A DNA stretch of 53,736 nucleotides from an uncultured Lachnospiraceae bacterium (GCA_910585905.1 CAJUID010000019.1:1-53736), one strand, 5' to 3'. Shown: positions 7,338-16,878, numbered from the stretch's first letter. Notes: generated from the sequence alone by a model not told the origin. Program-made: numbers and translations.

Positions 7338-10037
7338 ATGGTAAACGCAATTCAATTTTTGGACAGGGAGGGGACATTTACCATAGAACAACCGGAGAAT
7401 TACAGCGGGCTGTACTTTCCGATAGCGGGAGAGGGTGGGGTGAAAAGCGCCCTTTCACCAAATCTGGGTGGAGATATTAAGATAGACCAGAATACCTTCT
7501 TAATGGAGCCGGTCAGTGTGGAAAATCTTCATAATAACCGTTCTGGCAGAAACTTCTGGTTTCACACGGAAATGGGGGCATGGTCTGCAGTAGGGGCATC
7601 TGCTGAGGAAGAAAGCAAAAGATTTACAGAATTACAGGATAGAAGTGAACTAAAAGCAGGTTTTATGTGGCAGACTGTTACAAGACAGTCTGCAAAATAT
7701 CAGTTAAAGTCAGAGATAACCTCTTTTGTGCCACTAAAGCATAATGTGGAGATTATGTATGTAGAAATCAGAAATATGGGGAGTTTGGCACAAAAAATTG
7801 TGCCTGTAGCGGCGGTTCCTATTTTTGGCCGGAGTGCAGATAATATTAGGGATCATCGGCATGTAACATCTTTGCTTCATAGAATAAGAACAACCGAAAA
7901 TGGAGTATATGTTAAGCCAACGCTTTCTTTTGATGAGCGTGGGCATCAAAAGAATCATTGTACCTATTTTGTTTGCGGCATAACTGGCGCAGGAGAGAAG
8001 CCATTAGATTTTTATCCGGTGGCGGATGAGTTTATTGGCGATGGTGGAAGTTTTGCTCAGCCTTGGAAAGTGATAAAAAATGAAGACGGAGTACCTGCAG
8101 GAAGCAGGTATGAGGGAAAAGAAGCATTGGGAGGTATACGTTTTTCGCCGATTACCCTTAATTCAGGGGAAAGTGCCACATTTACGGTAGTAATGGGCAT
8201 TACAGAGAATGAGGGGGAAATTGAAAATATTTTGGATGCCTATCAAACAACAGAAAAGGTAAAGAAATCGCTGGGAGATACAAAAAAATATTGGCAGGAG
8301 AAAGTGAATGTCAGATACTATACAAGCAGCAGCCGGTTTGACTGCTTAATGCGCTGGATAAGCTTTCAGCCGATTTTAAGAAGGATTTATGGCTGCTCCT
8401 TCTTGCCGCACCATGATTATGGTCGGGGAGGCAGGGGATGGCGTGATCTGTGGCAGGATTGTCTTTCTCTATTGATTATGGATCCGGATGGAGTGCGCCA
8501 GATGATTCTTGATAATTATGGTGGTGTCCGGATAGATGGGACGAATGCTACCATTATAGGTGCAAAGCAGGGGGAGTTTATCGCAGACCGCAACGGGATT
8601 GCGCGTGTATGGATGGATCATGGTGTATGGCCATTTATGACAACAAAATTCTATATTGACCAGACAGGCGACACAGGAATATTGGAGGAGACAGTTTCCT
8701 ACTTTAAAGATGGGCAGGCAGAACGTGGAGGCAGCCTTGACAGCCGGTGGGATGCGGAATATGGGATACAGCAGAGGTGCACGGACGGAAAGATATATAA
8801 AGGAAGTGTTCTGGAGCATTTGCTTCTACAGCATCTATGTGCATTTTATGAGGTTGGGGCGCATAACCATATCAGGTTACGCGGTGCAGATTGGAACGAT
8901 GCATTGGATATGGCGGCAGAAAATGGTGAAAGTGTTGCATTTACTTGTGCATATGCTGGCAACCTTACAGAGATGGCTAAGCTTCTTTTGCTATTAGAGG
9001 ATAAATTCGGCTGGGAGCAAGTAGAGTTGTTGGAAGAGATGATGGTTCTGTTAGGAGATGACAGCCAGGTTTATAATAATGTGGAAGCGAAGAAAAAACT
9101 ATTGCAGAAATATCTGCAAACTTGTATTCATAATGTCAGCGGGAAAAAAGTCCCGGTTGCAATACAGAAGCTGGCAGATAATTTGCAATCTAAGGCGGAG
9201 TGGATGAAGAAACATATTCGAAAGACAGAGTGGATAAAAGGGGATAATACCGAAGGCTGGTTTAATAGTTATTATGATAATAGTGGAAAGCCTGTAGAAG
9301 GGTATTTTGAAAATGGTGCTAAAATGATACTTACTGGACAGGTATTTGCAATTATGGGAGGGACAGCAGAAGATGAGCAGGTGGCAGGAATCTGTAAAAG
9401 TGCAGACCATTATCTGTATGCTCAAGAGATTGGAGGGTACCGCTTAAATACAGATTTTCAAGAGCAAAAATTTGATTTAGGCAGGATGTTTGGGTTTGCA
9501 TATGGAGAAAAAGAAAACGGCGCTGTTTTTTCGCATATGACGGTAATGTATGCAAATGCATTGTACAAGAGAGGATTTGTAAAGGAAGGTTATAAAGCTT
9601 TGCAAACACTTGCGGATACTGCCTTAAAATTTGAAGTGAGCAAGATCTATCCGGGAATTCCTGAATATTTTAATGGGGAAGGAAAGGGTTTGTATAATTA
9701 TTTAACTGGAGCGGCAAGCTGGTATATGTTGACAATGGTTACAGAGGTGTTTGGGGTGCATGGGGAAAATGGCAGTATGGTAATTAGCCCGAAATTGATA
9801 TCGGAACAGTTTGATGAGCATGGAAAAGCGCAGATTCAGCTTAGGTTTGCAGAAAAGGAGTTCCATATTGTTTTTCAAAATCCGAAGAAATTGTCTTATG
9901 GAAAATATACAATAAAGAAGGCAGTATGTGATGGGAAGTTGGAGTTTCACTGTGATGGAAATTCGGCATTTCTTTATCGGGAGGAGATTTTGTCTATGCA
10001 GGATGGGGTGCATCAAGTTGAAGTATATTTAGGTTAA
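7338..10037 (+). CDS. GH94 phosphorylase, laminaribiose phosphorylase type
   Basis: A cytoplasmic phosphorylase of 899 residues. The G-R-G-G-R-G-W-R-D-L-W-Q-D motif and the following V-R-I-D-G-T-N-A-T-I-I-G and W-M-D-H-G-V-W-P stretches resemble the longer (about 900-residue) GH94 members characterised as laminaribiose phosphorylases (for example from Paenibacillus and Acholeplasma). The probable general acid is the Asp of A-D-W-N-D-A-L near residue 521. The reaction would be laminaribiose or short beta-1,3-glucan oligosaccharide plus phosphate to glucose 1-phosphate plus the shortened acceptor. AAGGAGG precedes the ATG. It has its own AraC-type promoter. GH161-like activity on longer chains is an alternative to test. 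Confidence 0.8.
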   Translation: MVNAIQFLDREGTFTIEQPENYSGLYFPIAGEGGVKSALSPNLGGDIKIDQNTFLMEPVSVENLHNNRSGRNFWFHTEMGAWSAVGASAEEESKRFTELQDRSELKAGFMWQTVTRQSAKYQLKSEITSFVPLKHNVEIMYVEIRNMGSLAQKIVPVAAVPIFGRSADNIRDHRHVTSLLHRIRTTENGVYVKPTLSFDERGHQKNHCTYFVCGITGAGEKPLDFYPVADEFIGDGGSFAQPWKVIKNEDGVPAGSRYEGKEALGGIRFSPITLNSGESATFTVVMGITENEGEIENILDAYQTTEKVKKSLGDTKKYWQEKVNVRYYTSSSRFDCLMRWISFQPILRRIYGCSFLPHHDYGRGGRGWRDLWQDCLSLLIMDPDGVRQMILDNYGGVRIDGTNATIIGAKQGEFIADRNGIARVWMDHGVWPFMTTKFYIDQTGDTGILEETVSYFKDGQAERGGSLDSRWDAEYGIQQRCTDGKIYKGSVLEHLLLQHLCAFYEVGAHNHIRLRGADWNDALDMAAENGESVAFTCAYAGNLTEMAKLLLLLEDKFGWEQVELLEEMMVLLGDDSQVYNNVEAKKKLLQKYLQTCIHNVSGKKVPVAIQKLADNLQSKAEWMKKHIRKTEWIKGDNTEGWFNSYYDNSGKPVEGYFENGAKMILTGQVFAIMGGTAEDEQVAGICKSADHYLYAQEIGGYRLNTDFQEQKFDLGRMFGFAYGEKENGAVFSHMTVMYANALYKRGFVKEGYKALQTLADTALKFEVSKIYPGIPEYFNGEGKGLYNYLTGAASWYMLTMVTEVFGVHGENGSMVISPKLISEQFDEHGKAQIQLRFAEKEFHIVFQNPKKLSYGKYTIKKAVCDGKLEFHCDGNSAFLYREEILSMQDGVHQVEVYLG

Positions 10038-10069
10038 TAAAGACATTTACAATATAAGTTAGATAATAA

Positions 10070-10119
10070 CATTAGGGGATTGTTACCAGATCACAGTAGC
10101 AATGCCCTAATGTTTGTTT
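10070..10119. terminator. Convergent terminator between the GH94 and AraC genes
   Basis: A long imperfect hairpin (CATTAGGG...ATTGTTAC pairing with GTAGCAAT...CCCTAATG) followed by TTTGTTT on the plus strand. It lies between two converging genes and could serve both. Confidence 0.65.
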
Positions 10120-10142
10120 AGAAACTTAGATATGCCCTGGGA

Positions 10143-10883
10143 TTACCAAGATGCATGGTAAAACTGGTTGCGGTATTTGCTTGGGGTTAAACCGACCGCC
10201 TTCTTAAATGTCTGGATAAAATGGCTCTGAGAAGAAAATGCTAAATAGTTAGCAATATCAATTAGGCTGTAATCAGAATATTTTAGTAAGTTTTCTGCCT
10301 TTTCTATTTTTTTCTCCAAGATATAATCACTAATGGCAATTCCCAATTCTTTTTTAAAAAGCCGTGAGATATAGCTGGGGGAAAGCCCGGTATATTCAGA
10401 TAGAGCTTGTATGGTAATTCTAGTATTTAAATGGCTATAAATATAGTCCATACACAGAATAACGTATTTTGAAATTACAGAGCTTTTTTTGATAAGTGCC
10501 ATTTTACCAGTAAAATCCAACGCCATGCTATGATGAAGCTGTGAAACACCTTCGGCGGACATACAGGAATCCAATTTTAAGATATAAAAGTCGCTTAAGC
10601 GGTATGCCTGCTCTAACTCCATTCCTGCTGTCACGCATTGCCTTGTAATCATGGCAACAGTAATTACAAAATGGTATTTTAAATTGGTTAAATGGTCTGT
10701 TGACAGAATTCCCATTCCCTCTGGATTGGTAAAAGTATTTTGGTCACAATTTTTCTGTACAAAATCCATATCGCCAGAGCTGACAGCGTTATAGAAAGAA
10801 TATTCTTCTTCTAGCGGACGGTGCGTTAAAGCTTCTTCACTTTGTTTAAGTTCCTGATCATACCATTCTTTTCGTAAATTCAT
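10143..10883 (-). CDS. AraC family transcriptional regulator of the beta-glucan locus
   Basis: A DNA-binding regulator of 246 residues. The C-terminal ~100 residues hold the paired helix-turn-helix of the AraC/XylS family (ITIQALSEYTGLSPSYISRLF, then S-D-Y-S-L-I-D-I-A-N-Y-L-A-F-S-S-Q-S-H-F and the G-L-T-P-S-K-Y-R-N end). The N-terminal part is helical, without an obvious cupin. The start at 10883 follows AAAGGA; a start at 10898 would add five residues. It is transcribed away from the GH16 gene, with one of the four conserved operators in between, and most probably activates the whole locus. Whether it senses the sugar directly is unknown. Confidence 0.88.
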   Translation of the reverse strand: MNLRKEWYDQELKQSEEALTHRPLEEEYSFYNAVSSGDMDFVQKNCDQNTFTNPEGMGILSTDHLTNLKYHFVITVAMITRQCVTAGMELEQAYRLSDFYILKLDSCMSAEGVSQLHHSMALDFTGKMALIKKSSVISKYVILCMDYIYSHLNTRITIQALSEYTGLSPSYISRLFKKELGIAISDYILEKKIEKAENLLKYSDYSLIDIANYLAFSSQSHFIQTFKKAVGLTPSKYRNQFYHASW

Positions 10884-10953
10884 AAATATTCCTTTCATTA
10901 TTCATCTGCAAGATCGGTTAATCTATATCGTAGTAATATTTGTTCTATTATAG

Positions 10954-11013
10954 CATGATTTTGATATTTTTGTATACAGCGTTGTATATAAGATTGGGGA
11001 AATAGTTTATAAT
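10954..11013 (+). promoter_or_regulatory. Beta-glucan regulon operator/promoter 4
   Basis: CATGATTTTGATATTTTTG at 10954-10972 (identical to 3648-3666), a second half-site TTGTATATA at 10982-10990 and TATAAT at 11008-11013, spacing 54. It lies in the divergent AraC/GH16 region, facing the GH16 gene. Confidence 0.78.
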
Positions 11014-11073
11014 CTCAAAAAGCTTAAAGTAGCATAGGCAGGAACAAATTAAAAAAAGATAGGAGGTTTTTAT

Positions 11074-14000
11074 ATGAGAAAACTTTTATTTAAGAGCATA
11101 GCAGTTTTTGCGGCATCAGCAATTATTGTTTCTTCAGTGCCATTGTCTGTACAGGCAGCAGGAAAAATATCTGTTTCAAGTTGTGTTATTTCCAAAGGAG
11201 ATAAGATTGACTTGAATATAGTTGGTGCAAAGGAGAAAGATGGCAAGTATTCTACAACAAAGAAAAAAGTGGCGTCTGTTACCAAAAAAGGTGTTGTGAC
11301 AGCTAAAAAAACAGGCAGCACAAAAATAACATGGAAAAAAGGCAGCAGAAAATATACCTGCAAGGTAAAGGTCGTTAAGGCGCCTGATTTGAAGCGGCAT
11401 AAAATGGAAATAGCAGAGGGTCAAAAAACAAAGGTACAGGTACAAAAATATGGAAATAATAAGTTAAAGGTAAAATGGATATCCTCAAATAAAAACATCG
11501 TAAAAGTAGAAGGTAAACAGATTGTAGGGATATCTGCCGGGCATGCGACGGTTAGTGCAAAAATAAAGGGCTATAAAAAAACATGGACAAGAAAGGTTGA
11601 GGTAATGGTAACAGAGAAAGACAGCGAGGCGACAATAGCGCCGGAAACAACCCCGGCTATTACAGCACAGCCAGAGGATACAACAGCACCAGAAGCAACA
11701 GCAACCACGGAGCCATCAGTGGTTCCCACTGCGTCGCCGTCACCTGCAGTGCCGGGTCAGCCGGGCAATCCTTCGGTTACACCGACGAAATCACCGGTTG
11801 ATGCGACCCATAAGGGGTATACCCTAAAATGGGAAGAACAGTTTAATGGGGATTCACTTAATTTAAACGACTGGAACATTGAACTGCATGAGCCGGGATG
11901 GGTAAATAATGAACTCCAGCAATACACAGATTCTTCTGAAAATATTTATATTGAAGATGGAAATCTTGTATTGAAGCCGGTAAAAAAGACGGATGCAAAT
12001 GGGAAAGTTTCTTATACATCGGGCAGAGTGAATACACAAAATAAACATAATTTTAAGTATGGGCTTTTTGAAGCAAAAGTAAAAGTTCCTGCCGGACAAG
12101 GATTTTTGCCGGCATTCTGGATGATGCCTGCCGATGAGAATTTGTATGGGCAGTGGCCAAGATGTGGTGAGATTGATATTATGGAGGTGCTTGGAAACGA
12201 TACAAGTACATCTTATGGGACAATCCATTACGGAAATCCACACAGTGAAAGCCAAGGAAAATATACCCTAAAGAACAGAAGCTTTTCTGATGAATATCAT
12301 ATTTTTAGTGCAGAATGGGAACCTGGAAAAATTAACTGGTATGTGGATGGCATCTTAATGCATACAGAAAGCGATTGGTATTCTGTTACAGAGGGGCAGG
12401 GAGAGATTACATATCCGGCTCCATTTGACCAGCCGTTTTATATTATTTTAAATCTTGCAGTTGGAGGAAACTGGCCGGGAAACCCTGATGAAACTACAGA
12501 TATCGAAAAAGCGGCCTTTAAAATTGATTATGTGAAAGTGTATCAAAAAGATAGTTATAATGAAAATGTTGAAAAGCCGGAAAAGGAAGTTATTTTAAGA
12601 GATCCGGATGCAGATGGAAATTACATTAATAATGGAAGCTTTGGGGTGCAGGAGGATCTGACAGATGATAAGGATTGGAAATTCCTAACGGCTCTTGGCG
12701 GAGTGGCAACAGCGGAAATCAAGGATGGACAAATTTCTATTAATACGACAGCAGAAGGAACCGCAGATTATAGTGTCCAGCTCGTTCAACCGGATGTTCC
12801 GTTGAAAAAAGGAGCAACGTACCAGTTAAGTTTTGATGCCAGTGCAGATGCAGCAAGAACAATAAAAGTAGATGTATCTGCGCCAGACCGTGGTTATAGG
12901 CGTTATTTGGAAGATAAAACGGTAGATTTGTCGACAGAAAATAAAACATATACTTTTCAATTTGTAATGAAAGATAAAGATGATGCAAATGGACGTTTGG
13001 AATTTAATCTTGGAGCCGCCGGTTCCATAGCAGGTGTCCATATTAGCAATGTATCCATTAGAAAAACAGCAGAAGCATCTGGGGATGAGCCGGAGGAAAA
13101 GACAGTTCTTGCAGATGGAAATTATGTATATAACGGAGGTTTTCAGGAAGGGAAAGACCGTAAAGAATACTGGGATATTGATAATCAGGCAGGGGCAAAT
13201 ATTTCTGTAACAAATACAGACAATATCAGGAAGTTAAAAATAATTGCACCAGAAGGAACCTCATCAAGTAAACCAGTGCTTGTTTCACAGAGTGGGCTTG
13301 CTTTGCTGGGGGGAAGTAATTATGCAGTCAGCTTTTTGGCAGAGGGGGAAGCTGGAAAGGACATTCTCTTGACAGTTGCAGGTCAGTCATTTACTGTTGC
13401 GTTATCTGGAGAGGAAAAGGAGTACAATTATAAGTTTACAACAGATGCTACTTTGCCAGACAGGAATATTGTATTTAAAATTGATAAACCTGGAACCTAT
13501 TATCTTGATAATGTGCGTGTTGTTGAAGACACTTTAATTAAAAATGGAAGCTTTAATGCAGGGATGGCGGGATATGAGCCTTATGTAGACAGCAGTGCAG
13601 ACGCATCCTATGTGGTGGATAGCCTTACAGAGGACAATGCGGCGGACTTTACAATTAATAAAACGGGCGATGCGGCATGGAAGATTCAGTTAAAGCAGAA
13701 TAATATTGAACTGGAAAAAGGGCAATGGTACAAACTTTCATTGGATGCCAAATCAAGTATTGTAAGAAAAATAATGTTTGCCATACAGAGGGACGGAACA
13801 AGTGATAACGACTGGACACCTTACTCTGGAGAGAAAATTATAGAGCTAAAAGATAGTTACCAGACTTATGACATTGTATTTCAGATGAAAGGCGAAACAG
13901 ACTTGAAAGCAGTGTTGAGTATTTCCATGGGTGCATTAGAAGGGATAGAAATTAATGAGAAGCATCGAGTATGTATTGACAATATAAATCTTGAAAAAGT

Positions 14001-14499
14001 GGATGCACCTGAAGTACCTGTAATTCCAGAGGGAGAAAATATGCTGAAAAACGGGGACTTTTCTAAGGGAGAAGAAAACTGGACAAAAGCCATAACAGCT
14101 CCTGGTGTAGCGAATGTTATATTTGGCAGTAACAAAGTTATATATGAAGTGACAAATGTGGGAACGGATGACTGGAATGTGCAGCTTAAGCAGGCGGGCA
14201 TTACGCTGGAAAAGGGCTGCAAATACAAAATCACATTTAAAGCGAAATCTACAGCGGCGCGCACAATTAAGCTTGCAATGTTAAGTGACGCATATGCATG
14301 GTATGGAGGAAATGATATTGTATTAGAAAATAATGTGGAAAAACCAGTTGAAATTGAATTTATCATGAATGAGGAAACAGATTCTAATACAACTATGGTA
14401 GTGTCCATGGGGCAGATTAAGGATGGAAGTGGAGCTAGCCTTAGTACGCCTGTATCAACTATTACCTTATCTGAATTTACACTTACAAAAGTTTCTTAA
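11074..14499 (+). CDS. Secreted multimodular GH16 beta-glucanase (laminarinase-like)
   Basis: An extracellular endo-beta-1,3- or 1,3-1,4-glucanase of 1141 residues. A signal peptide (cleavage near VQAA, residue 29) is followed by two Lys-rich Ig-like (BIG2-type) repeats (about 30-185), a Thr/Pro-rich linker (about 190-245), the GH16 domain (about 250-490) and four CBM4/9-like modules, each opening with an N-G-(S/G/D)-F motif (about 510-665, 685-820, 820-980, 990-1140). The catalytic signature G-E-I-D-I-M-E-V-L gives the nucleophile Glu366 and acid/base Glu371; the extra M in E-I-D-I-M-E is typical of laminarinase-type GH16. No LPXTG anchor is seen; the basic N-terminal repeats may hold it to the wall. 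Products would feed the importer and the GH94 enzymes. Confidence 0.92.
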   Translation: MRKLLFKSIAVFAASAIIVSSVPLSVQAAGKISVSSCVISKGDKIDLNIVGAKEKDGKYSTTKKKVASVTKKGVVTAKKTGSTKITWKKGSRKYTCKVKVVKAPDLKRHKMEIAEGQKTKVQVQKYGNNKLKVKWISSNKNIVKVEGKQIVGISAGHATVSAKIKGYKKTWTRKVEVMVTEKDSEATIAPETTPAITAQPEDTTAPEATATTEPSVVPTASPSPAVPGQPGNPSVTPTKSPVDATHKGYTLKWEEQFNGDSLNLNDWNIELHEPGWVNNELQQYTDSSENIYIEDGNLVLKPVKKTDANGKVSYTSGRVNTQNKHNFKYGLFEAKVKVPAGQGFLPAFWMMPADENLYGQWPRCGEIDIMEVLGNDTSTSYGTIHYGNPHSESQGKYTLKNRSFSDEYHIFSAEWEPGKINWYVDGILMHTESDWYSVTEGQGEITYPAPFDQPFYIILNLAVGGNWPGNPDETTDIEKAAFKIDYVKVYQKDSYNENVEKPEKEVILRDPDADGNYINNGSFGVQEDLTDDKDWKFLTALGGVATAEIKDGQISINTTAEGTADYSVQLVQPDVPLKKGATYQLSFDASADAARTIKVDVSAPDRGYRRYLEDKTVDLSTENKTYTFQFVMKDKDDANGRLEFNLGAAGSIAGVHISNVSIRKTAEASGDEPEEKTVLADGNYVYNGGFQEGKDRKEYWDIDNQAGANISVTNTDNIRKLKIIAPEGTSSSKPVLVSQSGLALLGGSNYAVSFLAEGEAGKDILLTVAGQSFTVALSGEEKEYNYKFTTDATLPDRNIVFKIDKPGTYYLDNVRVVEDTLIKNGSFNAGMAGYEPYVDSSADASYVVDSLTEDNAADFTINKTGDAAWKIQLKQNNIELEKGQWYKLSLDAKSSIVRKIMFAIQRDGTSDNDWTPYSGEKIIELKDSYQTYDIVFQMKGETDLKAVLSISMGALEGIEINEKHRVCIDNINLEKVDAPEVPVIPEGENMLKNGDFSKGEENWTKAITAPGVANVIFGSNKVIYEVTNVGTDDWNVQLKQAGITLEKGCKYKITFKAKSTAARTIKLAMLSDAYAWYGGNDIVLENNVEKPVEIEFIMNEETDSNTTMVVSMGQIKDGSGASLSTPVSTITLSEFTLTKVS

Positions 14500-14524
14500 A
14501 AGAAAATAATAGGACATAAGTTCA

Positions 14525-14561
14525 TAGGAGTATCTGTAATGTTTTTATACAGATGCTCCTA
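14525..14561 (+). terminator. Hairpin after the GH16 gene
   Basis: TAGGAGtATCTGTA pairs with TACAGATgCTCCTA. The T-rich tail is weak (aaacatttt), so termination is probable but not certain. Confidence 0.55.
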
Positions 14562-14730
14562 AACATTTTGCAAAAAATTCCTTTTTCACCTAAAAGTTAA
14601 CGTTTTGTACGCTCACAATTACTACTTAAACTTAAGTTAATAAGTTAACGGCCAAGTAAATGAATAATTTCGCATGATGGGTTGTATTTTGGAAAATTTA
14701 GTGATATTGTAAAAAGTAGTGGTTAATAGG

Positions 14731-14762
14731 ACAAACGTAACGTTTTTAGACGTTAGGTTTGT
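14731..14762 (+). other. Leader hairpin upstream of the chemoreceptor gene
   Basis: ACAAACgTAACGT (14731-14743) pairs with ACGTTAgGTTTGT (14750-14762), 13 bases with one mismatch, followed by a T-rich stretch. It could be an attenuator or a regulator site. The rest of 14562-14807 shows only AT-rich sequence with TTAAG/TTAAC motifs. Confidence 0.5.
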
Positions 14763-14807
14763 TTGTGTTTTAATTGATATTTAAGGTGGGAAAGGAAGGT
14801 GCAACTA

Positions 14808-16310
14808 ATGGAAGATTTTTCAGTAAAGTTCAGGTCTTACAGCAGGAAAGAAGCCAGGGTTGAGAAAGCAAATCAAGCTGTGCTTCTTAGTATGACAGTG
14901 CTTAAATGTTTTTTAATATTGGCATTTGCGGCTCAGATGCTGTTGGGAGATGCGAATTACTTAATTGTGGCAGCGCCAACTTTAATATTATTTTTTGGCG
15001 TGGTGGTTGACTGGATAATGTATTTGCGCGGTAAAAGTTCAGAATCACTCAGATACATTATGGTGGGAAGTTTTCTAGCAGCGTATGTTTGGCTGAACTT
15101 ACTTGGGGGAGCGGATTTTGTAATTATTTATGCAGTTCCACCGTTGATTTGCTGCCTTCTTTATTATGACGAAAAATTTGGCCAGAGGATTGCTGCGGTA
15201 ATAGCAGCGGCAGTAGTGATTCGATTTGTAAAGGACATTATTGTTGTTGGGATTCCTGACCAAACAAAATTTATAGTAAGTTTATTGACATTGTTATCTC
15301 TGTTTTTCTTTGTTTGGGGAGCAAAGATTTTTAGGCAGTTTAACCATGATACCGTTCATACGATGCAAGATGAACAGCAACGACAAGGAATCATGATGAA
15401 TGATATTCTGCAAGTGGCAGAATTAACCCGGAACAGTGTTGAGGAAACTTCTGGGCGGATGGAGGTGCTTCAGGATTCCACTGGTTCAGTAAACCAGTCC
15501 CTTCATCAGATTGCAGAAGGAATTCAGAGCACGGCAGAGAGTATTCAGGAACAGTCAGTAATGACTGGGGAAATTAGGGAGGCTGTGCGAACAGCAGAGG
15601 AAGATGCCCAGGAAGTGGTTTTAACAGCGAAATTAACTGTGGAGCAGATTGATGAAAATTCAAAACGGATGGAGATGCTAAAAAAGCAGTCGGAAGAGAT
15701 TGAGGCTGTTGGGAGAGATGTCGAGAAAGCAATGGAGGCCTTGAAAATAAAGGCAGAAGAGGTATCTGAAATTACACAGATTATATTTTCTATCTCGGAA
15801 GAGACAAATTTGTTGGCTCTAAACGCTTCGATTGAGAGTGCCCGTGCAGGGGAAGCCGGGAGAGGATTTTCTGTGGTGGCAGATCAAATTAGACAATTAT
15901 CAGTTCAGACTAGGAAATCAACGGAAAAGATTGAGGGGATTGTGTCTCTTTTAAATGAAGATGCAGATACGACAGCGGATTTAGTTGGAAAGTCGATTGA
16001 AGCGACAGATCAGCAGAAAGACTTAATTGATCAGAATGCGACAAGTTTAAATGAAATACATAAACAATCGGAGGTATTGCTAAATCGGGCAGTCAGCTTA
16101 GGTGAGGAAGTAAAGCGGCTTTTAAATTCTAATAACCGGATTGTTGAAAATATCACACAACTTTCTGCGGTGAGTGAAGAGGTTACGGCAAGTACCCAGG
16201 AGGCCAGCAATATGAGTGAAAAGGACTTAAAGGAATTAAGGGAGATTACCAGCAATATTTTGGAATTGCAGGATACCGTTGAACAGCTGAAGAAATATCA
16301 GAATCATTAG
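14808..16310 (+). CDS. Methyl-accepting chemotaxis-like protein with a polytopic membrane domain
   Basis: A chemoreceptor-type signalling protein of 500 residues. The N-terminal ~180 residues hold about six hydrophobic segments with no extracellular sensor domain and no clear HAMP. The rest is a long coiled coil with the conserved MCP tip (I-S-E-E-T-N-L-L-A-L-N-A-S-I-E-S-A-R-A-G-E, then G-R-G-F-S-V-V-A-D), which binds CheA/CheW. The ATG at 14808 has AAAGGAAGG eight bases upstream; a GTG at 14799 lies inside that site and is rejected. It may sense membrane state or a small molecule. It stands alone, next to the beta-glucan locus. Confidence 0.85.
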   Translation: MEDFSVKFRSYSRKEARVEKANQAVLLSMTVLKCFLILAFAAQMLLGDANYLIVAAPTLILFFGVVVDWIMYLRGKSSESLRYIMVGSFLAAYVWLNLLGGADFVIIYAVPPLICCLLYYDEKFGQRIAAVIAAAVVIRFVKDIIVVGIPDQTKFIVSLLTLLSLFFFVWGAKIFRQFNHDTVHTMQDEQQRQGIMMNDILQVAELTRNSVEETSGRMEVLQDSTGSVNQSLHQIAEGIQSTAESIQEQSVMTGEIREAVRTAEEDAQEVVLTAKLTVEQIDENSKRMEMLKKQSEEIEAVGRDVEKAMEALKIKAEEVSEITQIIFSISEETNLLALNASIESARAGEAGRGFSVVADQIRQLSVQTRKSTEKIEGIVSLLNEDADTTADLVGKSIEATDQQKDLIDQNATSLNEIHKQSEVLLNRAVSLGEEVKRLLNSNNRIVENITQLSAVSEEVTASTQEASNMSEKDLKELREITSNILELQDTVEQLKKYQNH

Positions 16311-16427
16311 AACAGGAATGATTTGTTGAACGACCGCGAACCATGTCGAATCATCGCATATAAATTCGGTAGACTTCTAACATATTTCCAAATTATACTT
16401 TAATTATAAATTTTAAGGAGGTTACGA

Positions 16428-16874
16428 ATGAAGATATTAAAAAGGATATTAACTGTAACAATGTGTATAGGACTGCTGTTTTCCGGCAATACAACATTTG
16501 CGCATTCTGGAAGGACAGATTCAAATGGTGGTCATCATGATTATAACAACAAGAGTGGGCTTGGTAGCTACCATTATCATCATGGTTTGGGACCACATTT
16601 ACATCCGGGCGGAGTATGCCCATATTCTGCTTCTAGTACCACTAAAAATAGAAACACCACCACATCTAAGAAAGTTTCTAAGTATTATATGAGTTCAACA
16701 ATTAGGAAAGTACAAACGAAGCTTAATAAATTGGGATATAAATGTGGCAAGGCGGATGGCATTTTTGGTAAAAAGACAAAGAAGGCTATCAAGAAATACC
16801 AAAAAGATGAGCGATTAACGGTTAGTGGTAATATTAATAAGGCTCTTTTGGAAAAACTAAATATCAGGATTTAA
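16428..16874 (+). CDS. Secreted YHYH-domain protein with a peptidoglycan-binding domain
   Basis: A protein of 148 residues with a signal peptide (cleavage after about TTFA, residue 25). It then has a His-rich YHYH segment (H-S-G-R-T-D-S-N-G-G-H-H-D, G-S-Y-H-Y-H-H, H-P-G-G-V-C-P-Y) and a C-terminal PG_binding_1 domain (VQTKLNKLGYKCGKADGIFG, then KTKKAIKKYQ). The YHYH family has no firm function; its His cluster suggests metal binding. The C-terminal domain would hold the protein to the wall. AAGGAGG precedes the ATG; a strong terminator follows. Confidence 0.85.
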   Translation: MKILKRILTVTMCIGLLFSGNTTFAHSGRTDSNGGHHDYNNKSGLGSYHYHHGLGPHLHPGGVCPYSASSTTKNRNTTTSKKVSKYYMSSTIRKVQTKLNKLGYKCGKADGIFGKKTKKAIKKYQKDERLTVSGNINKALLEKLNIRI

Positions 16875-16878
16875 AAAG

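Noticed and set aside
13881..14408. Long minus-strand frame opposite the GH16 gene
   Set aside because: It lies within the CBM-like modules of a secure gene and has no domain of its own.
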